Under the pieces are notes generated by a model. It was given only the letters and a program-made list of their open reading frames with translations. It searched no databases and was not told the DNA's origin. From Bin5 sp965220715 (lineage in GTDB: Bacteria; Chloroflexota; Anaerolineae; Caldilineales; Caldilineaceae), in assembly GCA_965220715.1 (NCBI GenBank), contig OZ244843.1, positions 3,658,001 to 3,722,000 of the forward strand: 64,000 nucleotides of DNA, given 5' to 3'. This document shows, one piece after another, positions 5,855 through 15,192 of the stretch. The translations under genes were made by a program, and so were the position numbers. Each line of letters begins with the position of its first letter. Positions within the stretch are counted from its first letter, which is position 1.

Positions 5855-8524
5855 CTACTCCTCAGTTCTGAGGGACAGGAGGTAGGCTACGATTGCGTCA
5901 AGCTCTTCTTCAGTCAGTAGTTCGCCGTAGTTCTCGGGCATTACCTGGAGACACTGACCCAGCGGACACTCCTCAACTATGAAAGCACTGGGCTCCACAA
6001 TTGACTCACGGAGGTACTCCTCAGCGGTATATCCCTCGCGGCGACTACCTGCGATCGCTCCCAAGTTTGTCTGGTCGGGACCGAGCATTGTGCCGTCGAA
6101 CATGGGCAACCCGGTTGTGAAGTGGCAACTGTTGCAGCCGGTGGCCGTCATTGCGGCGATGGCAAGGTCTGCCGTTTCCTGTGACAGGTGCTGAGTGGGA
6201 GGCGGAGCCGGCTCGGCTGTCTGGCCTTCGTCACTGACGACAATCTCTATCTGCTGTCGGTACTGGTCGCCCTCCAATGCGGTGTGGGCTCCGTCAGCGA
6301 ACTGCAGGCGCAGCGTGTACTCGCCCGGTGCAAGTTCGAGCGAGACCGTTGTCTGGCCCTTGCCGTAGTGGAGATGCTGCTCGTCGGTGGGGATGACCTG
6401 TCCGGCTGGGATGAAGTCGGTATCGACGAGGATGTGGAAATGTCCGGCGCCTTCGTTCACTTCGCCGGAGGGCTCGACAACGAGGCCGGTGGCCGCCATC
6501 ACTACGCCAAATGGTGACGCGACGGTTGCGCCGTCGGCGGGTTGTTCGAAGCCAACCGACGGGGATAGAGCGCCGGCTTCGACGACGACGGTGATGGTGT
6601 CGCGATACTGTCCGCCTTCCAATGCGGTGTGGGCTCCGTCAGCGAACTGCAGGCGCAGCGTGTGCTCGCCTGGTTCAAGTTCGAGCGAGATCGTTGTCTG
6701 GCCCTGGCCGTAGTGGAGATGCTGCTCGTCGGTGGGGATGACCTGTCCGGCTGGGATGAAGTCGGTATCGACGAGGATATGGAAGTGTCCGGCGCCTTCG
6801 TTAATCTCGCCGGAGGGCTCGACAACGAGGCCGGTGGCCGCCATCACTACGTCAAATGGTGACGCGACGGTTGCGCCGTCGGCGGGTTGTTCGAAGCCAA
6901 CCGACGGGGATACGGCGCCGGCTTCGACGACGACGGTGATGGTGTCGCGGTACTGGTCGCCTTCCAGTGCAGTGTGGGCTCCGTCAGCGAACTGCAGACG
7001 CAGCGTGTGCTCGCCTGGTTCGAGTTCGGGCGAGATCGTTGTCTGGCCCTTGCCGTAGTGGAGATGCTGCTCGTCGGTGGGGATGACCTGTCCGGCCGGG
7101 ACGAAGTCGGTGTCGACGAGGATATGGAAGTGTCCTGCGCCTTCGTTAATCTCGCCGGAGGGCTCGACCACGAGACCGGTGGCCGCCATCACGACTTCGA
7201 AAGGTGACCCAACGGATGCGCCGTCGGCGGGTTGTTCGAAGCCAACCGACGGAGATACGATGCCGGCATCGACGACGACGGTGATGGTGTCGCGGTACTG
7301 GTCGCCTTCCAGAGCAATGTGGGCTCCGTCTGCGAACTGCAGGCGCAGTGTGTGCTCGCCTGGTTCGAGTTCAAGCGGGATCGCTGTCTGGCCCTTACCG
7401 TAGTGGAGGTGCTGCTCGTCGGTGGGGATGACCTGTCCGGCAGGGATGAAGTCGGTGTCGACGAGGATGTGAAAATGTCCTGCGCCGTCGTTTACTTCCC
7501 CGGAGGGCTCGATCACGAGGCTGGTGGCCGCCATCACCACCACAAAAGGTGACCCAACGGATGCGCCGTCGGCGGGTTGTTCAAAGCCAACTGACGGGGA
7601 GACCGCGCCGGCTTCGACGACGACGGTGATGGTGTCGCGGTACTGGTCGCCTTCCAATGCGGTGTGGGCTCCGTCTGCGAACTGCAGGCGAAGCGTGTGC
7701 TCGCCTGGTTCAAGTTCGAGCGAGATCGTTGTCTGGCCCTTGCCGTAGTGGAGATGCTGCTCGTCGGTGGGGATGACCTGACCGGCAGGGATGAAGTCGG
7801 TATCGACGAGGATGTGGAAATGTCCGGCGCCCTCGTTCAATTCGCCGGAGGGCTCGACTACGAGGCCGGTGGCCGCCATCACCACCTCAAATGGTGACGA
7901 GACGGTTGCGCGGTCGAGCGGCTCAAAAAAGGCTACTGATTGGTCGGCCGCGCCTGTTTCGACAAAGACTACGATAGTATCCCTAAACTGCTCTCCTTCG
8001 AGACCGGTATGTAACCCATCGGCGAACTGCAAATACAAGGTGTGTTCGCCAGGCGGCAGTGTCAGCTCTGTTTCAAGCGACCCGTCCCCGAAATGGAGGT
8101 TCTGCGCATCGGCGGGAATTACCTCGCCGGCGGGAGTGAAATCAGTATCGACAAGAATGTGCATGTGCCCTGAACCCGAGACGACTTCGCCTGATGGTTC
8201 TACGGTTACGCCAACCGCGCCCATTTTCACAACGAAGGTGGGCGGAACAATTGCATTGCTGGTCGGCTGGCGGAAGAAAACGTTCTCGGAAGGGGGCTGC
8301 TCTTGAGCGTCTTCGGCCTGGGCGGGCGCTTCAGCGGTCGCAGCTTCTTCAGCTTCCTGTTCCCCGGCGGCTTCGGACGCCGCCAATGTTGCTTCCCGTT
8401 CCGCATCCCTGGCCGACTTCAGATCTGCACGGAATGTATCTACGGCGTAGTTGATGACATAAATCAATATAATAACGCCCAGGATTGGGCCGCCAACTCG
8501 GATCAATGGGTGGACTCGGTTCAT
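5855..8524 (-). CDS. Membrane-anchored DUF4399 repeat protein with C-terminal cytochrome c
   Basis: An 889-residue protein. Residues 11-28 form a single N-terminal membrane anchor (GGPILGVIILIYVINYAV), followed by an Ala/Glu-rich linker to about 80. Six DUF4399 domains of ~115 residues follow (starting near 81, 196, 311, 426, 541 and 656), each with the signatures GAGHFHILVDTDF, PAGQVIPTDEQHLHYGKGQT and LRLQFADGAHTALEG. The C-terminal ~115 residues are a class I-type cytochrome c, with heme motif CNSCH at 797-801 and a likely axial Met862 in LQVMPENYGELLTEEEL. It is probably extracytoplasmic and electron-carrying, with the conserved His residues of the DUF4399 domains offering metal or ligand sites (inference). 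GGAG lies 7 nt before the ATG. Domains 2-6 are almost identical at DNA level. Confidence 0.85.
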   Translation of the reverse strand: MNRVHPLIRVGGPILGVIILIYVINYAVDTFRADLKSARDAEREATLAASEAAGEQEAEEAATAEAPAQAEDAQEQPPSENVFFRQPTSNAIVPPTFVVKMGAVGVTVEPSGEVVSGSGHMHILVDTDFTPAGEVIPADAQNLHFGDGSLETELTLPPGEHTLYLQFADGLHTGLEGEQFRDTIVVFVETGAADQSVAFFEPLDRATVSSPFEVVMAATGLVVEPSGELNEGAGHFHILVDTDFIPAGQVIPTDEQHLHYGKGQTTISLELEPGEHTLRLQFADGAHTALEGDQYRDTITVVVEAGAVSPSVGFEQPADGASVGSPFVVVMAATSLVIEPSGEVNDGAGHFHILVDTDFIPAGQVIPTDEQHLHYGKGQTAIPLELEPGEHTLRLQFADGAHIALEGDQYRDTITVVVDAGIVSPSVGFEQPADGASVGSPFEVVMAATGLVVEPSGEINEGAGHFHILVDTDFVPAGQVIPTDEQHLHYGKGQTTISPELEPGEHTLRLQFADGAHTALEGDQYRDTITVVVEAGAVSPSVGFEQPADGATVASPFDVVMAATGLVVEPSGEINEGAGHFHILVDTDFIPAGQVIPTDEQHLHYGQGQTTISLELEPGEHTLRLQFADGAHTALEGGQYRDTITVVVEAGALSPSVGFEQPADGATVASPFGVVMAATGLVVEPSGEVNEGAGHFHILVDTDFIPAGQVIPTDEQHLHYGKGQTTVSLELAPGEYTLRLQFADGAHTALEGDQYRQQIEIVVSDEGQTAEPAPPPTQHLSQETADLAIAAMTATGCNSCHFTTGLPMFDGTMLGPDQTNLGAIAGSRREGYTAEEYLRESIVEPSAFIVEECPLGQCLQVMPENYGELLTEEELDAIVAYLLSLRTEE
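6215..7939 (-). repeat. Five tandem 345-bp coding repeats
   Basis: The DNA encoding DUF4399 domains 2-6 forms five nearly identical direct repeats with an exact 345-bp period (115 codons). For example, the strings around 6387, 6732 and 7077 are the same sequence with few changes. Near-identity at silent positions suggests recent duplication or gene conversion, and the region is prone to copy-number change and assembly collapse. Confidence 0.9.
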
Positions 8525-8771
8525 TGAGACGCTCCGTCGAGGTATTTTCCGTAGTACTTTCCGTTACAGCCAATTTGCTGGTGACAGCTTTTCAAAAGGT
8601 GGTGACCCACACGGGAATTATACTGTTTCCGCTATGGCTGGCAAGTGGGAGGGCATTTGCTGCGCTTCATTCACTTCGTATTTCGGGCTGGGCAGAACTG
8701 TACGGTCCCGGGAAAAGGAGCTGGCTGACAACAGGCCCCGTCGCTGGATTGGGGCTTGGAGACTGCCTGGG

Positions 8772-11700
8772 TCACAGCGCAATTGCGGACACAGGCTCAA
8801 CTTCATTGTCCTCAATTACACTTAACTCGCCACTTTCCAGGCGCAGGCTAATTACCCGACTAACACCGTCGTCCCCCATGGTAATGCCGTAAATGCTGTT
8901 GGCCATTTCGAGGGTACGGCGGTTGTGGGTGATGACGATGAACTGTGTCTGCTCGCTCAACATCTCCAAAGCGGTTCTTAGCCGGTCCACGTTTGCCTCA
9001 TCAAGGGTAGCATCTACTTCATCCAGGACACAGAAAGGAGTCGGGCTGACGCGAAGGATAGCAAGAACCAGCGCGCATGCTGTCAACGAGCGCTCGCCGC
9101 CGGAGAGTAGGTCCAGGCTTTGAGGACGCTTTCCGGGCGGACGGGCAAGGATGTCGACGCCGGTATTGAGAATGTCTTCCGGGTCGGTCATTGAAATTTT
9201 TGCCGTTCCTCCCTGGAGAAGCAATTTGAAGAGTTTTGCAAATTCGGTGGAAACGGCATCGAAGGTGCGACGCAAGTCCCCCTCCATGCGTTTGTCCAAT
9301 TCGCGGATGACCTGTTGCAGGTCATTGGCCGCCTCGTCGAGATCGTCCGACTGGGTCTTAAGAAAGCGATGGCGGCTGGCAGCTTCCTCATATTCCTGAG
9401 GCGCCTCCGGATTGACATTGCTCAATCGCCGGACGCGTGCGCGTGTTTCCCTGACATCATCCTTCAATCCGGCAGGTAGCTCCTTGATGACTGGAAGTTG
9501 GGCGACAAGGGCCTGCAGAGGTAGAGGGGGTTGGTAGGCCAATCCGACCGCTTCTTCCATTTCTGCCAGCCCAAAATCCTGGCGAATTTCGCGGCGAAGG
9601 TTTTCCAAACGATCTTCAGTACGCTGCAACGCAAGCAGAGAGGCGTTCCAGTCTGATTCATCCTGCAGCAGTAGTTGTTGCCCGGCTCGTTCTTCGGCCG
9701 CTGCTTGCACCTGTTCCTCATCCAGTTGCCTGAGATTAGTTTCCAACGCAGCCATCTTCCGCTGAAGTTCGGTCGATTCTGCATGCAATGCACGCTCCTC
9801 GGAGGAAATCTGACCAATGTCGCTACGCAGTTGGTCTGTCTCCTGGAGCAGTCCATTCTGTCGACCTGACTTGGACCGAAGCTGGCTGACGATCTGTTCG
9901 AGAGTTCCTCTCTGCTGCGCCTTGAGAGCGCGTTGGCTGCTTAGGTTTTCCTGCGCTGCTGCAGCTTTGGCGCGCAAGTCGGCCAGGTCGCGAAGCAGTT
10001 CGTCTGGGTTTGCCTGCGCCGCCTCTTCGGCTAAACCGGCCCGTTGCCGGGCATCTCCCAGGGAATCGGCCGCCCTTTCCAATGTCACTCTTAACTGTTC
10101 TTCCTGGAAATCGAATTCTGCCAGGTCCTGTTGGGTCTGTTCGAGTAATTGTTTCTGCCAGGCGGCTTCCTGCTTTTTCTGGGCGGAGAGGAGCCTGGCC
10201 TGCTCCAGTTCTGCCTGCCGCCGCTGAGCATCACGAAGAAGGGCCTGCCTTTGTACCTCCAGTTCGGTACGCGTCTTTCTTTGCTCTTCGACATGTTGGC
10301 GGCCAGCCTGCGTTCTTTCGGCCGCACGCTGTTCCTGTGCCTTTGCTCGGTCCAATTCGGCCGGCAGTTCGCGGGCTTCCCTTTCCCAAGCCAACACAGA
10401 ATCGCGTTGGCGACGACCGTCGTTACCGCCGGTAACAGAGCCGCCAGGGCGAATGATTTCTCCATCCAGCGTGACAACTGTTGGCAAGCGGACATTGCTG
10501 TCTGCGCGGTTATTCTGCCTGCGGCCATTCCTCGCCGGTCCTGAATAGGCGTCCAGAGCAAGGCGGGCCGCTGCCAGATCGTCGGCGATCCAAACTCGCT
10601 GCAACAGATGTTCGATTGCCGGAGCCACTGCGGAGTCGTACCGGACGGATCTTGCGGCATTTCCGACAACACCGTCGCTATTGGGCGCAGGGATGGGGCC
10701 GCTAGACCGCAGCCGGTTCAGGGGCAGGAGTGTGGCGCGACCGGCACCGGCGCTCTTCAGGTATTCGATGGCGCCTTGGGCGTCACGCCACGTACTGACG
10801 ATCACGTTTTGTAGTGCCGCTCCCAGCACAACTTCAATGGCCCGTTCAAGCCGGGCAGGGACATGGACTTGCGAAGCAACCGTGCCCAGGATTCCGTCCA
10901 GCTTGCCTTGTTGAGACGCCAGCAAGATGGAGCGAACTCCACTGGCATACCCGGTTCCTTCTCCGCGCATTCTCTGCAGAAGCTCGAGCCGGGTCTGTAT
11001 ACGTTCGATATCACGCAGAACTCTGTTCCTCGACTGTTCCTGGTCGCGGAGGGCGATGTTATCGGCAGCAATAGCATCTGTAAGTGCGGCGATTCGTGCC
11101 TGGGCCATGTCGATTTCTGTGCCGCGATCGGTGTTGGCGGACTCCAAGGCGGTTAAGGTTGCTGCAGCCTGGTCGGCAGCTTGGTTGCGCTGGTGTAATT
11201 CTGCCTGGAGCAGGGTAGTTCTCTTCTTCAATGAACTGCGTCGTTCAACCAGATGCTCCAGGCGGCTGCGCAGGTCGGCGATATGGTTTTCCTTTTTGCG
11301 CAATGCGGTTTCCGCCTCGCGCCAGCGCATCAGGGAAGCGCCGTGTTCTTTCTGCCGTTCGGCCAGTTGGCTTTGCAACAGATCAACGGCGTTCTGGGAG
11401 GAGTTGTGCCGGAACTGGGCCTTTTCCAGCTCAGCCTGAATGGACTCGAGCCGCGATTCAGCCGACTTCTTTTCTTCGAGCAACTCACTGTTCTCGTCTT
11501 TCAACTCCTGGTGTCGGGCAACGATCTGATAGAGGCGTTCCTGGGTCACGGCGAGGCGGCGGCTCACTTCAGCGGTCTGGCGTTGGCGGGCGTCGCTGAT
11601 CGAACTCTGTTCGCTCTGGTTGGCGCGCAACCTGGTCTGGCGGGCGCGTATGTCGTCAAGATTGGCGCGAATTGCGTCCAACCGTTGGCGGCGAACCTGA

Positions 11701-12467
11701 GTGGAATGCTGGTCGCGCTCTGTCTTTCGCCGGGCCTCTGCCAGACCGGTGAGAGTGCGGTGCCACTGATAGCCATACCAGATGTGGAGCAGGTCCTTCA
11801 AGTCGGTTTCGATCTGACGCCTTTCGAGGGTACGATCTGCCTGCCGTTTGAGACTGGCTAGCCGGGGGGAAAGTTCACCAAGGACATCCCGTACACGGTC
11901 GAGGTTTAGCTGCGTGGCCTCCAGCCTACGTATGGCCGCGGATCGTTTCTGCTGGTAGCCGGTGATGCCGGCGGCTTCTTCGAAGAGCGCCCGCCTTTCC
12001 TCCGGGCTGAGGGTAAGTACTCGATCTATCAGTCCTTGGCCGATCACCGCATAGGCGCGCTTACCCAGCCCACTGGGCCCAAGGAGTTGGGTGATGTCCT
12101 GCAGTCGTACCCGCTGCCCGTTAATGAGATATTCATTTTCGCCGTCCCGGTAGGCTCTGCGCGTTATCTCCACTTCGCTGAAGTCGATGCCCAGTTCGCC
12201 GCCATCGTTGTCCAAGACGAGGCTTACCGTCGCCATTCCCTGCCTGGGACGTTTGTCGCTCCCCGAAAATATGACGTCAAGAGTTTTCTTCGAGCGCAGT
12301 AGTCCAAAGCTCTGTTCGCCCAGAGACCAACGAATCGCATCGGCAACATTGCTCTTGCCGCAACCGTTTGGCCCAACGATAGCCGTTACGCCTGTGCCGA
12401 AGGCAAACTCGGTCTGCTGGGCGAAGGTCTTAAATCCTTTTATGGTTACCCGCTTTATTCGAAGCAT
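8772..12467 (-). CDS. smc: Chromosome segregation protein SMC
   Basis: A 1,231-residue SMC ATPase that organises and segregates the chromosome, acting as a cytoplasmic dimer normally with ScpA/ScpB. The N-terminal head has the Walker A site GPNGCGKS (32-39) and an LLGPSGLGKRAYAVIGQG Q-loop region. Two long coiled-coil arms (Glu/Arg/Gln-rich) surround a hinge at about 510-640. The C-terminal head has the signature LSGGE (1121-1125) and Walker B VLDEVDATLD with Asp1149/Glu1150. Length is normal for bacterial SMC (~1,170-1,250). The frame stays open 76 codons further upstream, but MLRIKRVTIKGFKTFA is the family N-terminus, so the ATG at 12467 is preferred. No scpA/scpB nearby. Confidence 0.95.
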   Translation of the reverse strand: MLRIKRVTIKGFKTFAQQTEFAFGTGVTAIVGPNGCGKSNVADAIRWSLGEQSFGLLRSKKTLDVIFSGSDKRPRQGMATVSLVLDNDGGELGIDFSEVEITRRAYRDGENEYLINGQRVRLQDITQLLGPSGLGKRAYAVIGQGLIDRVLTLSPEERRALFEEAAGITGYQQKRSAAIRRLEATQLNLDRVRDVLGELSPRLASLKRQADRTLERRQIETDLKDLLHIWYGYQWHRTLTGLAEARRKTERDQHSTQVRRQRLDAIRANLDDIRARQTRLRANQSEQSSISDARQRQTAEVSRRLAVTQERLYQIVARHQELKDENSELLEEKKSAESRLESIQAELEKAQFRHNSSQNAVDLLQSQLAERQKEHGASLMRWREAETALRKKENHIADLRSRLEHLVERRSSLKKRTTLLQAELHQRNQAADQAAATLTALESANTDRGTEIDMAQARIAALTDAIAADNIALRDQEQSRNRVLRDIERIQTRLELLQRMRGEGTGYASGVRSILLASQQGKLDGILGTVASQVHVPARLERAIEVVLGAALQNVIVSTWRDAQGAIEYLKSAGAGRATLLPLNRLRSSGPIPAPNSDGVVGNAARSVRYDSAVAPAIEHLLQRVWIADDLAAARLALDAYSGPARNGRRQNNRADSNVRLPTVVTLDGEIIRPGGSVTGGNDGRRQRDSVLAWEREARELPAELDRAKAQEQRAAERTQAGRQHVEEQRKTRTELEVQRQALLRDAQRRQAELEQARLLSAQKKQEAAWQKQLLEQTQQDLAEFDFQEEQLRVTLERAADSLGDARQRAGLAEEAAQANPDELLRDLADLRAKAAAAQENLSSQRALKAQQRGTLEQIVSQLRSKSGRQNGLLQETDQLRSDIGQISSEERALHAESTELQRKMAALETNLRQLDEEQVQAAAEERAGQQLLLQDESDWNASLLALQRTEDRLENLRREIRQDFGLAEMEEAVGLAYQPPLPLQALVAQLPVIKELPAGLKDDVRETRARVRRLSNVNPEAPQEYEEAASRHRFLKTQSDDLDEAANDLQQVIRELDKRMEGDLRRTFDAVSTEFAKLFKLLLQGGTAKISMTDPEDILNTGVDILARPPGKRPQSLDLLSGGERSLTACALVLAILRVSPTPFCVLDEVDATLDEANVDRLRTALEMLSEQTQFIVITHNRRTLEMANSIYGITMGDDGVSRVISLRLESGELSVIEDNEVEPVSAIAL

Positions 12468-12723
12468 CAGAATTGGAGACGAGAGAGGGACGGTCCGGCG
12501 CTTGCTTGCACAGGACCTGCCACTTCGTGGTGGGCCGGCACTTGCGAGCCGTCTACATGGTTGGGCAGCGCATTGCAGGGGGCAGACGATAACGAGACGC
12601 AACTGATTGGCACGATGGCGAAGCGCAGCGAGGTACGTTTTCCATTGACAATTTTGGCTGGCTCCCGGCCGGATTGCAAGAAACTGTCGCAGCAACCCTC
12701 TTCCCTGACTTCTTGCCGGCGGC

Positions 12724-13479
12724 TCAGAGTACCCAGATGGAGCGCCAGAGCCCTGGTAGCGTCATTTCAAGCAAAAGGCCAATCGCTACGAGCGTTAAGG
12801 ATGCAGTTAGCAGGCGACGCTGCCTCTTAATGTAAAAGGCAGGATTCCAGCTGTTGGTCAAGAGCGGCTGAGCCAGTATGACGACAAAGCCGGCATATCC
12901 TGCAATCATCGCCAGCCTCCACGGCATCAGCCCCAGAATTAGGCCGGGAGGCCCTTCCAGGGCCAAACGTCCGACAGCATAGGCAAATTGATTCACTGCG
13001 CGCATGAGAAACCAGAGACCAACAAGCCCGGCAGAAAGCAAACTGCCCAGCAGGACGCCGAAGAGTTCAACAAGACGAGCCCATGGACTGTTCAACAGCC
13101 AGCCTGGGAGGTTCTGTCCAGTAACAGACCACTCCAACAGCGAGCGGTGGTAGGAAAAACCGTCATGGATTGCCCGCTCGAACACCGGGGGCAGAAGCGC
13201 AGTTCCCACGATCATCACCAGGGTCTGCAGGACCAGCCAAACTGAGAGCATCAGGATCCCTTTGCCTACCAGACCCCTCCGGAGGGGAACAGCCAGAAAG
13301 AGGGTGAGGGCCACGGTCTGCGCGATCGGCAAAAAGTTCGGTTGTCCCAAGACGGCGGGCAGAGCCGTTGTGAGAATGGCAAAGAATCCGAAAGTAAAAT
13401 AGTAGATCGGATCCTTCACCAGGTCGTAATGACGCCTTTCAGACGTTCCATTTGGCGTAGTGTGAAACGAATCCCGCAT
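12724..13479 (-). CDS. Polytopic membrane protein of unknown function
   Basis: A 251-residue protein with about six hydrophobic segments, including IYYFTFGFFAILTTALPAVL, GILMLSVWLVLQTLVMIVGT, LVELFGVLLGSLLSAGLVGL and a C-terminal LTLVAIGLLLEMTL. The hydrophilic N-terminus is short. The layout is loosely like YIP1-type or permease-like integral proteins, but I do not recognise a family. I chose the ATG at 13479 because an extended -10 (TGC-TATAAT) lies only six bases upstream, implying a leaderless mRNA that begins at or next to this ATG. The open frame continues upstream without better support. It is on the same strand as smc but ~260 bp away, so probably a separate unit. Confidence 0.65.
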   Translation of the reverse strand: MRDSFHTTPNGTSERRHYDLVKDPIYYFTFGFFAILTTALPAVLGQPNFLPIAQTVALTLFLAVPLRRGLVGKGILMLSVWLVLQTLVMIVGTALLPPVFERAIHDGFSYHRSLLEWSVTGQNLPGWLLNSPWARLVELFGVLLGSLLSAGLVGLWFLMRAVNQFAYAVGRLALEGPPGLILGLMPWRLAMIAGYAGFVVILAQPLLTNSWNPAFYIKRQRRLLTASLTLVAIGLLLEMTLPGLWRSIWVL

Positions 13480-13485
13480 AAAAAG

Positions 13486-13494
13486 ATTATAGCA
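13486..13494 (-). promoter_or_regulatory. Extended -10 element, likely leaderless transcript
   Basis: Read on the minus strand: TGC then a perfect TATAAT, with six bases before the ATG at 13479. No good -35 hexamer is visible, as often for extended -10 promoters. The predicted first transcribed base coincides with the start codon. Confidence 0.45.
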
Positions 13495-13627
13495 CTCTAT
13501 GCGGATGATGAGCGAAAACCCGCCAAGATAGTATCTACCGGTCAACGCGCGAGAGCGGTCTCGAGAAATGTCTTTCAAGAAGCGGATAATGGTTCTGGCA
13601 GGCAGGCACAAATGCGTATCATGCGAT

Positions 13628-13747
13628 ATGGAGGACAAGGGCAGTTCAGTCGATTCATTACTGAGAGCGTTTCTGGCCCACGACGCCGATGGGCGATCCG
13701 AGCAGGAGTGCGAGTTGGATGCCTACGCGTCCGATGTGGAATCCTGA
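13628..13747 (+). CDS. Possible 39-residue acidic small protein
   Basis: A short ATG-to-TGA frame in the gap between the divergent membrane-protein and mocA-like genes. The product starts MEDKGSSVDSLLRAFLAHDA and is acidic and hydrophilic, with a short amphipathic helix candidate. No ribosome binding site precedes it. TATCAT at 13616-13621 would allow a leaderless transcript, but the -35 is poor. Could equally be chance. Confidence 0.25.
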   Translation: MEDKGSSVDSLLRAFLAHDADGRSEQECELDAYASDVES

Positions 13748-13845
13748 CATTCTGCTTTTTGCTGGTTGGGCAGTCCCTGCTTACTGGGGCAATAGCTGAG
13801 GTGAGTTTTTCTCAGTTAGGCGCCGGCCTGTTCCACGCTGATTTG

Positions 13846-13854
13846 TGGTATACT
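13846..13854 (+). promoter_or_regulatory. Extended -10 for the mocA-like gene
   Basis: TGG followed by TATACT (13849-13854), upstream of the mocA-like gene, predicting a start near 13861 and a leader of about 80 nt. No strong -35 was found. Confidence 0.4.
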
Positions 13855-13942
13855 GAACAAGCGGAGGAAAACATTCGCCGGGGGCAATGCGCGTGGCTTT
13901 GCATGGTTTTATAGTCCAATCCTTTTGGAGGTTGACCTGACT

Positions 13943-14617
13943 GTGTCGCGCCCTCAATCTGCCCAGTCGGCGGAACAGGCGGTCGCGTCCGAAACTGGGC
14001 CAGTGACGCGATCGGAAGGTGTGGCGGCGGTAGTCGCTGCTGCCGGGTTCAGCAGCAGAATGGGGCTTTTCAAGCCGCTGTTGCCGTGGCGTAGCGGGAC
14101 TGTGATCGAGTCTGTCGTGGCTGGGCTTGTTGGTGGCGGTGCGTCGCCGGTACAAGTCGTGACTGGCCATCGCGGCGCTGAAATTGCTCACTGCCTGGCT
14201 GGAGGTCCCGCCGCGATTTCTTTCAATTCCGACTATCGGCGCAATGAAATGCTACGGTCTTTCCAGGTTGGGATAGGTGAGTTGCGTCAGGCCGGTTTGC
14301 CAGTACAGGGGGTGCTGCTGGCTTTGGGTGATCAGCCGCACATTCCGGCCGGCGTAATCCGGCAGATTATCGACCGGGCGCGAGCCGAGCCAGAGGCTGT
14401 CGTGATTCCCAGCCACAATCGCCGCCGTGGGCATCCCGTTTACTTGCCCGAATGGTCACTTTCCAAACTATTGAGACTTGAGGCAGGGCAGACACTGCGA
14501 GATCTGCTGAAAGAATTCAGCAAAGAGATGGTGTATGTGGAGGTGGACAGCGATTGCGTGCGCAGGGACATGGATGTTCCCGCCGAGTATGAATCGCTGC
14601 GGGCGGATTTTGAGTAG
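13943..14617 (+). CDS. MocA-like molybdenum cofactor nucleotidyltransferase
   Basis: A 224-residue MobA/MocA-type nucleotidyltransferase that would load CMP or GMP onto molybdopterin for molybdenum hydroxylases. The N-terminal Rossmann-like core has the nucleotide loop VVAAAGFSSRMGLFKPLLPW (consensus LAAGxSxRMGxxKxLLxw, with Phe in place of one loop residue). It also has LLALGDQPHI (metal-binding Asp of the D-Q-P motif) and HNRRRGHPVYLP. The start is ambiguous: the GTG at 13943 sits 11 nt after GGAGG, while a TTG at 13925 overlaps that site and is less likely. Two XdhC-like genes follow, supporting a MocA role in xanthine or CO dehydrogenase-type maturation, although no such structural genes are in the window. 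Confidence 0.82.
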   Translation: MSRPQSAQSAEQAVASETGPVTRSEGVAAVVAAAGFSSRMGLFKPLLPWRSGTVIESVVAGLVGGGASPVQVVTGHRGAEIAHCLAGGPAAISFNSDYRRNEMLRSFQVGIGELRQAGLPVQGVLLALGDQPHIPAGVIRQIIDRARAEPEAVVIPSHNRRRGHPVYLPEWSLSKLLRLEAGQTLRDLLKEFSKEMVYVEVDSDCVRRDMDVPAEYESLRADFE

Positions 14618-14786
14618 GTTAACTGAAATGCAGTGATTTCAGGCTTGGCTGTTGTCCTATCGCTTACTGGCGGGTGAAATCGCCAAACTGAAGGGGTCAG
14701 CCAGCGACGGGAGCCTTAGAGCCGCTTGGGACTCAACTTAGGTAGTGGGCCGCCATGTTAGAGCGGCTGGAAGGAAGGGGACGACC

Positions 14787-15137
14787 TTGACCGCGACTTT
14801 ATACCACTATATGGAGGAGATGTTGGAGGACGAGCAGCCTGTTGCAGTCGCAACAATTGTCGACGCCAAAGGTTCTGTGCCCAGGGAGGTTGGCGCCAAG
14901 ATGCTCATTCATCCACAGGGCCGGCACGTGGGAACAGTTGGCGGCGGCTGTGGTGAGGCGGATGTGATCCGGGCCGGGTTGGATGTCATCCATGATGGGA
15001 TTCCGCGCACTGTCCACGTCGACCTCACTGAAGACATTTCGATGGACAGCTTGGGCGTCTGCGGTGGGGTAATGGATGTGTTCGTCGAGCGCTGGGGAGG
15101 GGCAGCGGCAGAAAATGAAGAGAGGGACGCGGACTGA
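14787..15137 (+). CDS. XdhC/CoxI-domain protein (short)
   Basis: A 116-residue protein consisting only of the XdhC_CoxI N-terminal domain, seen in AKGSVPREVGAKMLIHPQG, GTVGGGCGEADV and SLGVCGGVMDVFVERWG. The family helps insert the sulfurated molybdenum cofactor into xanthine and CO dehydrogenase-type enzymes. The start is uncertain: TTG at 14787 has AAGGAAGGGG just upstream; GTG at 14745 and ATG at 14811 are alternatives. The usual C-terminal Rossmann domain is absent, but a longer XdhC-family protein is encoded 1 kb downstream, after an oppositely oriented terC. It probably works with that protein and the mocA-like product. Confidence 0.8.
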   Translation: MTATLYHYMEEMLEDEQPVAVATIVDAKGSVPREVGAKMLIHPQGRHVGTVGGGCGEADVIRAGLDVIHDGIPRTVHVDLTEDISMDSLGVCGGVMDVFVERWGGAAAENEERDAD

Positions 15138-15192
15138 GCCGGTGCGACGGCGGCAGAGGAGACCTGACGGTTCGGTCCTTCATTGTCCTGAA

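Noticed and set aside
5850..5860. GGTAACTACTC, matching the IS66 ends, at the end of the cytochrome gene
   Set aside because: The same 11-mer also occurs inside pheT near 47039, so an isolated match without an inverted partner is probably chance; the 4.1-4.4 kb case is kept because it has two inverted copies with longer matches.
6188..8306. Periodic plus-strand open frames across the DUF4399 gene
   Set aside because: They repeat with the same 345-bp period as the minus-strand gene and are antisense shadows of its repeats.
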